Made by a program: the position numbers and the translations under genes
Origin: Oxalobacter aliiformigenes
GTDB lineage: Bacteria; Pseudomonadota; Gammaproteobacteria; Burkholderiales; Burkholderiaceae_D
Length of the DNA stretch: 64,000 nt
Reading direction: 5' to 3'
Assembly: GCF_027116575.1 (NCBI RefSeq)
Contig: NZ_CP098252.1
Coordinates: forward strand, 1,116,001-1,180,000
In this document: piece by piece, positions 36,582 to 46,181 of the stretch
Position numbering within the stretch: position 1 is the stretch's first letter
How the letters are laid out: every line of letters starts with the position of its first letter
The notes under the pieces: generated by a model
What the model saw: only the letters and a program-made list of their open reading frames with translations
Database searches by the model: none
What the model was told of the DNA's origin: nothing

Positions 36582-36976
36582 CCGGGAGTGGAGAGAAGCG
36601 GCGGGACGGTTGTCCGGCGGGATTGGCGAAACCGGGGACTGGCCGGCCGGTCTTTCAGGAAGTGGTCGTTGTACCGTTTCTTTCCGTTCGTTGAAAAACG
36701 GTTTTTGGCTGAAAGTGCGGGACATGCTGCTCCGAAAGCCATGCAGCAGGGAGATGGCCCGGGCAGTGGCCGGGCCATAGCGGCTTTCTGCTATACTTTT
36801 TTCCCACAGGATAAGGGAGGCAAATGGAAACCTTGCCGGGTTTCCGGACAGAACCGGAACGGTGATATGGTTGCCGGAACATGGGAAAGCGGGCTGAACG
36901 GGCTTTTTCATGTCCGGCGGCGGTATGGTGTCCGGGGATGCGGAACCGGCGGGTGATGTATGAAACAGTGGAGAAA
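36582..36976. other. intergenic region with possible promoter
   Basis: No gene in about 395 bases. TATACT at 36792-36797 resembles a -10 box for the following gene, but no good -35 is placed 16-18 bases before it. Confidence 0.35.
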
Positions 36977-37816
36977 ATGATGATTACGGAAAAACAGAAA
37001 GAGCAGGCAAGGATTTTCAAGTCGATGCACGATGCCGGCAGAATGTTTGTCCTCCCGAATGCCTGGAATGCCGGAAGCGCCCGCGTTTTCGAAAAGGAAG
37101 GATTCCGGGCGGTGGCCACGTCAAGTGCGGGGTTCTCTTATGCTCTCGGTTATCCCGACGGGCAGGCGGTTCCGTTCGGGGATTTGCTGCATGTTGTCGG
37201 GCAGATGACGGCCAGGGTCGATATTCCGGTTTCGGTCGATTTCGAGAGGGGATATAGCGACGAGCCGGAACAGGTCAGGGAAAACGCGCGCCAGTTGTGT
37301 CTGAAAGGCGCTGTCGGTTTCAATATCGAGGACGGGTTGCCGGACGGGACGTTGAGTCCTCTCGAATTGCAGATCGAAAAGATCCGGACGCTGGCCGGAC
37401 TGAAACGGGAACTGGATCTGGATTTTGTCATCAATGCCAGAACGTGCGTTTACTGGCTGAATGTCGGCAGTGAGGAAGACAGGCTGAAGACCGCGATTTT
37501 GCGCGGCAATGCGTTTCGGGAAGCCGGGGCCGACTGCGTTTTCGTGCCGGGGGCGATAGACCGGGCGACGGTCGGACGTCTGGTGAACGGGATCAACGCA
37601 CCGGTGAATATTCTTCTGAACAGGGCTTTTCACGATGTTCGCGAGCTGGAACGGATCGGTGTCCGGCGGCTGAGTGTCGGTTCGGGCCCTGCACGATGGC
37701 TTTGCGAACGGATGATCGGTCTGGCCAGGGAGTTGCAGGACGGCAAGGTGTCCGGCATTCTGGACTGTACGTTCGACTACAGGCGCGCCAACGATTATTT
37801 CGGCGGACAGGGATGA
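36977..37816 (+). CDS. isocitrate lyase/PEP mutase-superfamily enzyme
   Basis: A 279-residue TIM-barrel enzyme of the PEP mutase / PrpB / isocitrate lyase superfamily: FVLPNAWNAGSARVFEKEGF at the first strand, AVATSSAGFSYALGYPDG, the metal-binding VDFERGYSDEP, and GFNIEDGLPDG. The superfamily cleaves or forms C-C or P-C bonds of 2-oxo or phosphono acids with Mg2+; the KKCGH loop of true isocitrate and methylisocitrate lyases is missing, so the reaction is not known. The start is one of two adjacent ATG codons (36977 or 36980) behind GTGGAG. The ogt gene follows 73 bp downstream. Confidence 0.86.
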   Translation: MMITEKQKEQARIFKSMHDAGRMFVLPNAWNAGSARVFEKEGFRAVATSSAGFSYALGYPDGQAVPFGDLLHVVGQMTARVDIPVSVDFERGYSDEPEQVRENARQLCLKGAVGFNIEDGLPDGTLSPLELQIEKIRTLAGLKRELDLDFVINARTCVYWLNVGSEEDRLKTAILRGNAFREAGADCVFVPGAIDRATVGRLVNGINAPVNILLNRAFHDVRELERIGVRRLSVGSGPARWLCERMIGLARELQDGKVSGILDCTFDYRRANDYFGGQG

Positions 37817-37889
37817 CCGGAAAACCGGTTTGTCCGGCCTGAACCGGTCGGGTACGGGCCGGCAACCGGAATGAGAAAAGGGGAAGAAT

Positions 37890-38429
37890 ATGATTTACCG
37901 GACGGATTATGAATCGCCGCTCGGCAGGGTGACGCTGGCATCCGACGGGGAAAGTATCGTGGGGCTCTGGCTGGAAGGCCAGAAATATTTCGGCGATACG
38001 GTGAACGGGGAAATGCACCGGGAAGACCGGCTGGCGATATTCGCGAAGACCAGAGACTGGCTCGACCGGTATTTCCGGGGAGAGAAACCGGCCATTGCGG
38101 AGATTTTGCTGGCGCCTGCCGGAAATCGTTTCAGGCAGGAAGTGTGGAAGATCCTGTGCGATATCCCTTACGGAGAAGTCATGACGTATGGCGCGATTGC
38201 CCGGATGATCGCGGAACGGCTGGGGCGGGAGAAAATGTCGGCTCAGGCTGTGGGCGGGGCGGTCGGGCACAATCCGGTCTCGATCATCATTCCCTGCCAT
38301 CGGGTGGTGGGGGCGAACGGAAGTCTGACGGGATATGCGGGCGGTATCCGGACGAAAATCCGGTTGCTCGAGCATGAAAAGGCGGATATGACGGGGCTTT
38401 TCGTTCCGGAAAAAAGTACGGCTCCCTGA
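37890..38429 (+). CDS. ogt: methylated-DNA--protein-cysteine methyltransferase
   Basis: A 179-residue DNA repair protein that takes the methyl group from O6-methylguanine onto its own Cys. The active-site motif is IIIPCHRVVGANGSLTGYAG, and the DNA-binding helix-turn-helix precedes it (VWKILCDIPYGEVMTYGAIA). The N-terminal Ogt-type domain is short (about 75 residues). Length and layout match Ogt. The start has GGGGAAGAA upstream. It is transcribed with or just after the PEP-mutase-like gene. Confidence 0.94.
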   Translation: MIYRTDYESPLGRVTLASDGESIVGLWLEGQKYFGDTVNGEMHREDRLAIFAKTRDWLDRYFRGEKPAIAEILLAPAGNRFRQEVWKILCDIPYGEVMTYGAIARMIAERLGREKMSAQAVGGAVGHNPVSIIIPCHRVVGANGSLTGYAGGIRTKIRLLEHEKADMTGLFVPEKSTAP

Positions 38430-38805
38430 GTATGGCTTGCCTGCCGTATGCCGTCTCCCGGGAGATGTCCGTCAGAAACGGACAGCCGTGTTTTGGCGGT
38501 TGCCTTTCGCGGTCCTGTTTTTTCCCTGTTTCGGGGCGGCCTTGTGCGGTAGGACGTCGTGCCGGATATCGCCGGCTGGCGGGGAGTGTGGGACGGATGC
38601 GGGCAGGCAGATGCTTTCTGCCGCTGTCCGGTGTCATGCCGAACCGGACGGGGTCAGGCAACGCGCCGCGGGGTCCGTTGTTGCGGCCGGGAGCTGTTTG
38701 CCCCCGTTTTTCCATCATCTCCGGCGTATGCCAGGAAAGTGAAGCATCCCGTTTCCTGCGACAAGATGTGATAAAAACCCTGTCCGGCAGGTTTTGCGTA
38801 CTATT
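38430..38805. other. gene-free stretch between convergent genes
   Basis: No protein-like frame in about 375 bases. Confidence 0.4.
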
Positions 38806-40212
38806 CTATTGCTTTGCGAAACCGGTTTCCTTGCCGTTTTGCCGGTTTATGTTGTACAGGATGATCATGTTGAGGATGTCGATGTCATCGTCGGAGAGGC
38901 CGTACGAATCCTCTTGCGAGTCGCCGGTATTTTCCTGCCGTTGGCGGAGACAGGGGCGCAGTTTTTCAACCAGTTCCGGCGGCAGGTCAAGGTACTTGAT
39001 TCCTTCTTCGCTGAACCGGCACAGATCGAATGTGCCGCCTTCCCAGCGCAGGACCTGCGCATAATCGATGCCGGAGGCGCCGGAGGCCGTTTTTTGGCTG
39101 TCTTCGGGCGGGGGGAGGTCGTCCGGCGAAAGGTCGAAGCGGACCCGGGTGGGGTGATTTCGCACGGTGTAGGTGCCGTCGCCGAGCTGCCCGCACTCGT
39201 TTTCGCCCCAGGCCCAGAGTGAGCCGTCCTTTTTCAGGACGAGGGAGTGGTAGGAACCGGCCGCGATTTCGGCGGCGTTGTCCATGACCTTGACCGGGTC
39301 TGTCCTTTTTTCGCGGGCGAGATAGGCGATCATCCAGACGGAGCCGTCTTTCTTGAGATAGAGTTCGTGTGCCTCGCCGACGGCGATATCGGCGACGTTG
39401 TCGATGCTGTTGAGGAGGGTGGGAACCCAACGTGGGGCATCCATGCAGTAGGGTTTCATGTTGTTGGGTTCGCCCCAGTTCCAGACGGTGCCGTCGTCGG
39501 CGACGAGAAAGGATTCGGTCATCCGGGTGGCGACGCGGACGATTTTGCGAGTGCCCAGCGGGGTGAGATCGACGGGGACGGGATACTCGTGGAATGTGTT
39601 TTCGCCGGTGCCGAGGGTGCCGCACTGGTTTTCGCCCCATGCCCAGAGGGAGCCGTCCTTTTTCAGGGCGAGGGTGTGTGAGAGGGAAGAGCTGAACTGG
39701 GCGACGTTATCGAGTATTTTTGCCGGTTTCAGGGGATTCTTGCGGCGGTTGTCGCCGCGGGTAAGCCGGTCTTCGCCCCAGACCCGGAGGGTGCCGTCCG
39801 GATCGAGGATGAACGTATTGTTGTTGGAAAGTGCGTAAATGGCCCGGTTCGCGAGCTTGCGGGGAGTGTAAACCCAGCCGTAGCCGTCTTCCTTGATCAC
39901 GCCGAGTTCCCCTGAAGAACTTTGTCCCCATCCCCAGAGGGAGCCGTCGCGTTTGCGGGTGAGGAAGACGGATTCCTGGGGGTCGACGAAAACGCTTTCG
40001 GCTCCGGTCATGGCGATGCCCGGGAGACGCTTGTCTTTCCCTTTTTCGAGCCGTGCGCAGCCCCATCCCCAGAGCGTGCCCTTGGGATCGACGAAGAAAC
40101 TGTTCCCCCAGCCCGCGGCGATATGCCGGTTGGGGATGGTTTGCGCCGTCAGGGAAGGGGCGCTCAGGGCAAAAAGGAGGATTGCGGCAATCCGGGCAAG
40201 AAAACGGGGCAT
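38806..40212 (-). CDS. exported RCC1-repeat protein with decayed pesticin-like C-terminus
   Basis: A 468-residue protein: signal peptide (IAAILLFALSAPSLTAQ), then about seven RCC1 blades to residue 360 (HTLALKKDGSLWAWGENQCG, YHSLVLKKDGSLWAWGENEC). The last 90 residues are different: GIKYLDLPPELVEKLRP and YGLSDDDIDILNMIILYNI align in order with GLKQLGLPEELFRKLVP and LSLSTDEIDTINLAAMYDM of the pesticin-like protein encoded 33 bp upstream on the same strand. The region before (SGIDYAQVLRWEGGTFDLC) corresponds to the catalytic SGITVGAGLDLGQ loop, but the Thr/Asp residues are gone and the C-terminal half of the fold is missing. The propeller therefore carries an inactive partial muramidase domain; it may be a regulator, inhibitor or recombination product. 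Confidence 0.85.
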   Translation of the reverse strand: MPRFLARIAAILLFALSAPSLTAQTIPNRHIAAGWGNSFFVDPKGTLWGWGCARLEKGKDKRLPGIAMTGAESVFVDPQESVFLTRKRDGSLWGWGQSSSGELGVIKEDGYGWVYTPRKLANRAIYALSNNNTFILDPDGTLRVWGEDRLTRGDNRRKNPLKPAKILDNVAQFSSSLSHTLALKKDGSLWAWGENQCGTLGTGENTFHEYPVPVDLTPLGTRKIVRVATRMTESFLVADDGTVWNWGEPNNMKPYCMDAPRWVPTLLNSIDNVADIAVGEAHELYLKKDGSVWMIAYLAREKRTDPVKVMDNAAEIAAGSYHSLVLKKDGSLWAWGENECGQLGDGTYTVRNHPTRVRFDLSPDDLPPPEDSQKTASGASGIDYAQVLRWEGGTFDLCRFSEEGIKYLDLPPELVEKLRPCLRQRQENTGDSQEDSYGLSDDDIDILNMIILYNINRQNGKETGFAKQ

Positions 40213-40245
40213 CGGGTCTCCTGAAAGAAGATTTGACAGACAAGT

Positions 40246-41580
40246 CTACCGGTTATTCTTGTACCATTTTATCTCTTTTTGCAGGCGGTTTCCCTGCCAT
40301 TTCGTGGCCCGGTTTTTCCGTAGTTTTTTGGCCTGTTCTTTCATTTGCCGGGTGGCGGTATCCCAGTCGTTTTTCATGACGGCCCTGAAAAAGTCGGGAT
40401 GCCCTCTGAAGTTTTCTCCTCTGGCCAGTTCGGCTTTTTTTCTGGCCTCTTTTGTTCTTTCTTGCCGGGTGAACGCGCCGTTCTGGTAAAAGCGGGAGAA
40501 CAGCCAGGTTTGCTGGTCGGACGTCAGTTCATGGAAATACGGGGCGTTTGGATAACGGTCCCGGTTTCTGGTGACGAGGGCGTCCCATGTCTTGCGGACC
40601 TTGGTGCCCATGTCGTACATGGCCGCCAGGTTGATGGTGTCGATTTCGTCGGTGGAGAGGGATAGCGGGTGTTCCTTAAGGTAGCTCACGGCCTTTCCCT
40701 GCTGGTGTTTGACATAGGGAACCAGTTTCCGGAAGAGTTCCTCCGGCAATCCGAGTTGTTTGAGGCCTTTCTCGTCGCGCTGGCCCAGATCAAGTCCGGC
40801 ACCGACCGTGATTCCGGAACAGTTGTCTTTCTGGTGTTCCGACCAGGGGACATAGGCCTGTTTTCTCATGTCACCTTCCCACAGGCTGACCTGTGTATGG
40901 TTGATGCCGATGGGCCGGCACTGGTTTTCCCGGGTGTGGCGGGTGTTGAGGTTTATTGTCTGTTCCGGAGAGACGGGGGGGATCGGGGCGTTTTTTCCCT
41001 GTTCGATCGGCCGGACGGCCATCGGTTCGCACAGCGGGTTGTCGGGATTGTAGTCGGGGTCGCCGGGCATGGGGATTGGCCGCGGTTTGCCGGCCGGGAT
41101 GAAGCCGGTTTTCGCGGGGGATGTTTCCGGCACGGCGGCCGTTTTCCGGGTGTCTGCCGGAAATGCCGGAGGAAGCGGCCGGGGGGGCGGATCGCGGGCG
41201 GGGTCGGGAAGCAGTATTTTGCCGAGGGTTTCGAGTGCTTTTTCGTCGATGACCGGAAAGCGCAGGCCGCTTTCGGAAACGCTGTTGAAGGTGTTCGGCA
41301 GGAGACCGGATGGCGTGCCGGAGGCGGGGGTGGATTGTCGTGCCCATCCGGACGGAACGGATGCCGGCGGATTGTCCGGTGTTTGGGCAGACGGGGTATC
41401 GGTGGCTTGCCGGAAGGCGTCCTGCCATTCCTTTTCCAGCGAAGCTGTCCGGAAGAGGTAGGTGTCGCCGGGCGGCGGCTGGAAGATCGGGCCGGACAGG
41501 CCGAGTTTCATCATGTTGCGTGCGGCGGGGCTGGTGTGGCCGTAGCCGGTACCAAACGGGTTTTCATGGGATGTCGTCAT
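40246..41580 (-). CDS. pesticin-like muramidase (putative secreted effector)
   Basis: A 444-residue protein. Residues 1-205 are Pro-rich and not recognised. Residues 228-440 form a pesticin-type phage-lysozyme-like domain: E235 in VSLWEGDMRKQAYVP, and T258 and D264 in SGITVGAGLDLGQ. The spacing E +23 T +6 D equals that of the catalytic E178, T201 and D207 of pesticin, so glycan-strand cleavage of peptidoglycan is likely. There is no signal peptide, which fits an effector exported by a dedicated machine (for example type VI) or a bacteriocin; no such machine or obvious immunity gene is nearby except the RCC1 protein downstream. The start at 41580 follows an AAGGAGAAAA ribosome binding site. 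Confidence 0.83.
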   Translation of the reverse strand: MTTSHENPFGTGYGHTSPAARNMMKLGLSGPIFQPPPGDTYLFRTASLEKEWQDAFRQATDTPSAQTPDNPPASVPSGWARQSTPASGTPSGLLPNTFNSVSESGLRFPVIDEKALETLGKILLPDPARDPPPRPLPPAFPADTRKTAAVPETSPAKTGFIPAGKPRPIPMPGDPDYNPDNPLCEPMAVRPIEQGKNAPIPPVSPEQTINLNTRHTRENQCRPIGINHTQVSLWEGDMRKQAYVPWSEHQKDNCSGITVGAGLDLGQRDEKGLKQLGLPEELFRKLVPYVKHQQGKAVSYLKEHPLSLSTDEIDTINLAAMYDMGTKVRKTWDALVTRNRDRYPNAPYFHELTSDQQTWLFSRFYQNGAFTRQERTKEARKKAELARGENFRGHPDFFRAVMKNDWDTATRQMKEQAKKLRKNRATKWQGNRLQKEIKWYKNNR

Positions 41581-41907
41581 GTTTTTTCTCCTTTTGAATG
41601 GTGTGTTTTTTCGTGTTTTTGTTCCTGTACCGGTCGGAGTGTGTGCAGGGGCTGTCTGTGCGGCCGGTGCGCCTTGCCGGCGAGGGGGATCGGGCGGCTT
41701 CAGTGTATTGCGCCGTTTTTTTTTCGGTCAGCCTGTGCCGGGAAGAAAAGTGCGGGAAAACCGGATCGGAAACCGGGGCGTTGCTTGCCGGATACGGAAT
41801 GTTTTCCGGTACCTCTGTATCGGAGATTTCCGGTATGCTTACAGGATATGGCCGGGAGGGGACAAAATCCTTCGGTACCCGGTCTGTCCGGAATATGGAT
41901 TCACATC
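41581..41907. other. divergent intergenic region
   Basis: About 330 bases between the muramidase gene and the EamA gene; no gene or clear site identified. Confidence 0.4.
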
Positions 41908-42840
41908 ATGAATGCAAAACTGAAAGGCACGGTTTGCGGCATTGTCGCCGCGGTCAGTTATGGAACCAACCCGCTGGGGGCGCTGTTTTTGTATGGAAAG
42001 GGGATCAATGCCCATTCCGTTCTGTTTTACCGTTTTCTGCTGGCGGCGTGTGTGCTGGGGATGATTCTGCTCTGGCGCCGGGAGGGGTTTTCCGTGACCC
42101 GCCGGGAGATGGCGGTGCTGGGGATTTTGGGCGTGCTGTTTGCCACGTCGTCGCTGTCGCTGTTCGTGAGTTTCCATCATATGGATGCCGGGGTGGCCTC
42201 CACGCTTCTGTTCGTGTATCCCGTGATGGTGGCGGTGATGATGGCGCTTTTTTTCCACGAGAAGGTGACGCTGGTGACGGTTTTCTCGATTTTTCTGGCG
42301 CTTGTCGGGATCGGGTTGCTGTATCAGGGCGATAACGGCGGGACGCTCAGTACGGTCGGGGTGTTGCTGGTGATGCTCTCTTCGCTGACGTATGCGGTGT
42401 ATATCATTGTGGTGAACAAGTCGTCGCTGGTCATGTCGTCGGTGAAGCTGACGTTTTATGTGCTGTTTTTCTGTGTGCTGACGGTAGGGGCCCATTCGCT
42501 TTTGACCGGGGAAGACCGTATCCAGATGCTGACGACGCCGGCCATGTGGGGATTCGCCCTGATGCTGGCGCTGGTGCCGACGGTGATTTCGCTGATCATG
42601 ATGGTGATTTCGGTGCATCTGATCGGTTCGACGCCGACGGCGATCATGGGGGCGCTGGAACCGCTGACGGCGGTGATTATCGGGGTGACGGTTTTCGGGG
42701 AAAGTTTCACGCTCCGGCTGGCGGCGGGTATTCTGCTGATTCTGTCGGCGGTGATCCTGATCATTGCCGGAAGATCGCTGTCGCTCCCGAAGATCCGTTC
42801 GGCGCTGATCCACGCGAAAGGGAAACGTTTCAGGCGGTAG
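41908..42840 (+). CDS. EamA-family (DMT) transporter
   Basis: A 310-residue inner-membrane protein with about ten hydrophobic segments in two EamA repeats (VCGIVAAVSYGTNPLGALFL and GVLLVMLSSLTYAVYIIVVN start the halves). FVYPVMVAVMMALFFHEKVT and ALEPLTAVIIGVTVFGESFT are the typical conserved loops with Glu at the end of helices 4 and 9. Members export amino acids or other metabolites; the substrate is unknown. The start at 41908 lacks a strong ribosome binding site but gives the right topology; the open frame continues far upstream by chance. Confidence 0.9.
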   Translation: MNAKLKGTVCGIVAAVSYGTNPLGALFLYGKGINAHSVLFYRFLLAACVLGMILLWRREGFSVTRREMAVLGILGVLFATSSLSLFVSFHHMDAGVASTLLFVYPVMVAVMMALFFHEKVTLVTVFSIFLALVGIGLLYQGDNGGTLSTVGVLLVMLSSLTYAVYIIVVNKSSLVMSSVKLTFYVLFFCVLTVGAHSLLTGEDRIQMLTTPAMWGFALMLALVPTVISLIMMVISVHLIGSTPTAIMGALEPLTAVIIGVTVFGESFTLRLAAGILLILSAVILIIAGRSLSLPKIRSALIHAKGKRFRR

Positions 42841-44254
42841 ATGCCGCGTGCGGCATGACGGGGCAGGCGCAGGATGGTCGGCAGTGCCGAAATGCCACAA
42901 GTGCCGGATTCCGCCTCAGATGGTCCATCCCGGAACGGTATTTCGCTCGCGAATATCGTTCGGATTTGCGAGGAACGGAAAAGACGGGTCTTGCCCGGCC
43001 TGGCAGATCGTTGTCTTGCGCGGGCTGGTTTCTTCCCGGGCCGGAGCCGTTGTCCGTGAAAGGATGGGGAAGGTATCCTGTATTCCGTCCTGCCAGGGAT
43101 TGCCGAAATGCATGCGTTACCGGAAACCGGACGGCATGCGGCTCCCGACTGCCTGTTTTTTCATGGCGTCGTCCCTGTATGGGATTGAACGTGTTATCGC
43201 TTTTTCCCGAACGGTCGGGATATCCGCGATTTAGTGTGTTGTGTGGGTAAGGGATGATATCCGGAACCGTTTCATGACAGATACCGGTCATCGACTCTTT
43301 GGAAAATGCCGTTTTTTTCATTCCGGACAACCCTGACGTATTCATGATGGCCGCCTGCGTCGATGGCCGTTGTTTTCCCCGTTTCGGCTTTCTTTCCGGC
43401 AAGACGGTTTCATCCGGTTCGCCCGGGGAGCGGACAGGCGGCGGATTCGGGGATGCCTGTCCGTTTTGTTCTCGCCGGGAGGTTATATGAAACGCTTGCG
43501 ATTTTTCCGGTGCCGGTTGTTGCCGTTTTTCTGTGGACGGGGTGTCGGCCCGTTACGGTTGTGCTTGCCGGTGCCGGCTGTCTGTTCCTGCCGGAAGGAT
43601 GTTTCGGATTCCGTTTGCGTTTCGACGTTCCCGCGTCGGGAAAGCGCTCTTTTCGGCGAGCGCTTGCCTGTCGTGACGGGGAGGCGGGTTTCTGGCCTGA
43701 ATGCCTGTGTTCCGTCCGTGCGGCGATATCCCGTTTGGCGACGTGTCCGGATGCCTGTTTTTCCGGGCTGTTCCTGCCGAGGGGGGATGGGTAAATCGCG
43801 AGACGGCCTGTCGGGGTACCGGCAGGCCGGATGTTTTGCCATCGGGCGAAATCCTGTGCGATCAAGCGTGCCCGTCTTGCTTTCCGTCATTTTTCTGTGT
43901 TTGGACAAGGCATGTTTGGCGAAGTGGTTTATGCTGGAAGGTCCCGGATTTCAGGTTGTCCGGGAACTTGTTTTTCGGGAAGCGGTTTGAAGGTGTTTTG
44001 TGGTAAAAATGATCTTGACATTGAACCGTCGAATGCTCATTGTATCGTGTCATCCACAGTATGTTTTTACCATCGCGCGACAAATGTCTGAAACATTTCT
44101 GCCTGTTTCGAAAATGCCGGTTCTTGACGGATTTTTCCGGGTGATCAGGCTGTTTTCCGCGATGTTCCGTGCTTTTGCCTGTGGTCGCACGCGACTGGCG
44201 TTTTTATCCGGGGACGGTTTCTTTTCGGGTCGCCCGATTCGGGAGGGTGTCGTC
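42841..44254. other. 1.4-kb gene-free region
   Basis: No frame on either strand resembles a protein, although several are open for 100-200 codons; these are rich in Arg, Cys, Phe and Pro as expected for chance frames. A short ATGCCGC-GT-GCGGCAT hairpin at 42841-42856 directly follows the EamA stop. An AT-rich patch near 44000-44090 probably contains the promoter of the Sel1 gene. Confidence 0.45.
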
Positions 44255-45700
44255 ATGCAAGAGGAAATGATGGGGTTTGGTGTGTGCCGGGTTCGTCGGG
44301 GAGCGCTGGCGGTGATCGGGTGTCTGTTTCTGGCCGGTATCAGCTGGGCCGGGGATTATTCCGACGGCATGAGGTTCTATCAGGGCATGGATTACGAAAA
44401 CGCCTTTTCCGCTTTCAGGCGGGCGGCGGAGAAAGGCAATGCGGCGGCCCAGTCGGCTTTGGGGGCCATGTATTATAACGGGGAAGGCACCGGGGAAGAC
44501 GAGGCGATGGCGGCCCACTGGTATCTGAAGGCAGCCGAGCACGGGCGCATGGATGCCCAGTTCGCCCTGGCCGAGATGTACGAGGCGGGCGAAGGGGTCA
44601 GGCAGGATCTCAAAAAGGCAGCTTTCTGGTATAAAAAGGCGGCGGAGCAGGGACATCTGTTGGCCCAGACGAATCTGGGCATTCTTTATATGGAAGGTCG
44701 CGGGGTGAAGCGCGACGATGCGAAAGCGGTGGCGCTTCTGACGAATCCGGCCCGGCAGGGGGTGGCGCTGGCGCAGACGAATCTGGCGATGCTTTATGCC
44801 AGCGGCCGCGGGGTGAAGGCCAATACGCACAAGGCGCTGGAATGGTACCGCAAGGCGGCCTCGCAGGGCGAGGCCGATGCCCAGTTCTTGCTGGGGAATA
44901 TGTATGAGGACGGTACCGGTGTCGAAAAGAATCTGCTGAAAGCGGCGGCCTGGTACCGGCAGGCGGCGGAGCAGGGCAATGCCGAGGCGCAGAACAATCT
45001 GGGCCGCCTGTATATGGAAGGCGGCGATTTCGAGGGGCATGAGGACGAGGCGTTCGTCTGGTTCCAGCGGGCGGCCGATCAGGGGTATGCGGAAGCGCAG
45101 ACGAATCTGGGCGTGCTGTACGCTTACGGTCTGGGCGTGGATCAGGATGTGGACAAGGCGGTTTACTGGTATGCCCGGGCGGCGGAGAAGGGGCAGCCGG
45201 AGGGGGCCTTTTTTCTGGCGGAGGCGTATTACCGGGGCGAAGGGGTCGAACGCAACGACAAGCTGGCGGTCAAGTGGTATGAGTTCGCGGCGAAAAACGG
45301 GGTGCCGGAAAGTCAGGACAGGCTGGGCCTGATGTATACGAACGGACTCGGGGTCAGGCAGGATTACGCGAAGGCGGTTTACTGGTTCAGGAAGGCGGCG
45401 CGGCAGGGATATGCCGAGTCGCAGAACAATCTGGGCGTGCTGCATGCGCGCGGGCTGGGGGTCGAGCAGGATTATGCCCGGGCGATCGCCTGGTATCGCA
45501 AGGCGATCGCGCAGAATCTTCCGCAGGCCCAGTTCAATCTGGGAACGATGTATTTGCAGGGGCATGGAGTCAAGAAGGATATCCGGATGGCCCGGCAATG
45601 GTTCATGAAGGCGGCGGAACAGGGGTTGCCGGAGGCGGAAAAGAGTCTGGAACGTCTGCCGAAGGACGGGGAATCGATCGATACCGATCTGTCCACCTGA
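44255..45700 (+). CDS. exported Sel1-repeat protein (large)
   Basis: A 481-residue protein with a signal peptide (ALAVIGCLFLAGISWAGDYS) followed by about eleven Sel1 repeats of 36 residues, such as AQSALGAMYYNGEGTGEDEA, AQTNLGILYMEGRGVKRDDA and SQNNLGVLHARGLGVEQDYA. The array fills the whole mature protein and forms an alpha solenoid for protein-protein contacts in the periplasm or at the surface. The start at 44255 has GGGAGGGTG upstream; the frame is open to 44000 without features. A strong terminator follows. Confidence 0.93.
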   Translation: MQEEMMGFGVCRVRRGALAVIGCLFLAGISWAGDYSDGMRFYQGMDYENAFSAFRRAAEKGNAAAQSALGAMYYNGEGTGEDEAMAAHWYLKAAEHGRMDAQFALAEMYEAGEGVRQDLKKAAFWYKKAAEQGHLLAQTNLGILYMEGRGVKRDDAKAVALLTNPARQGVALAQTNLAMLYASGRGVKANTHKALEWYRKAASQGEADAQFLLGNMYEDGTGVEKNLLKAAAWYRQAAEQGNAEAQNNLGRLYMEGGDFEGHEDEAFVWFQRAADQGYAEAQTNLGVLYAYGLGVDQDVDKAVYWYARAAEKGQPEGAFFLAEAYYRGEGVERNDKLAVKWYEFAAKNGVPESQDRLGLMYTNGLGVRQDYAKAVYWFRKAARQGYAESQNNLGVLHARGLGVEQDYARAIAWYRKAIAQNLPQAQFNLGTMYLQGHGVKKDIRMARQWFMKAAEQGLPEAEKSLERLPKDGESIDTDLST

Positions 45701-45724
45701 ATGGTGTGTGGTGGCGAACCGGGA

Positions 45725-45755
45725 AAGCATGACGGGAGGCCGTCATGCTTTTTTT
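45725..45755 (+). terminator. rho-independent terminator after the Sel1 gene
   Basis: AAGCATGACGG (45725-45735), a GAGG loop, then CCGTCATGCTT (45740-45750) and a T run to 45755: a perfect 11-bp stem. Confidence 0.93.
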
Positions 45756-46181
45756 GTCGGCCGTTTTCCCCGGCCGGAGGAAAACGGAGAGCATCCGGCG
45801 GTTTTTCTCCCGGGGTTGCCTGACCGGTAAAAACGGACTTTGGCGCTTGAGAGAGGGTGGCGTGCCGGACGATCCGCACGGCCGGCACGCCGGCAATGTC
45901 CCGATACCGTCGCCCGGGTACGGACAGGCGGAATGGCATTATCGGGGGACGGGGAACAAGGCGGCGGGCGTACCCGGCTGCCGGGTTTTCCGGATGGTGC
46001 CGATGCCATCCAGTGTCGGGTACGGATTGTATCGGGGATCGGACATCGAAGATGAAATGAAAAGGCTTTGAAAATTGTCCAAGGGGGATTTTCGGGCATT
46101 CCGTGACGGGTTTTTCGTCTTCTTTTCGCTTTTTTCCGGTTTTTACCGGAATGTCCGGAAATCGGGTTTTTTATTCTGTTT
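45756..46181. other. gene-free stretch
   Basis: About 430 bases between convergent genes with no protein-like frame. T-rich patches at 46100-46200 on the plus strand lie beyond the cupin gene. Confidence 0.4.

Noticed and set aside
43370..43990. 206-codon plus-strand frame in the 1.4-kb gap
   Set aside because: Arg/Cys/Phe-rich chance frame, overlapped by equally long frames in other registers.
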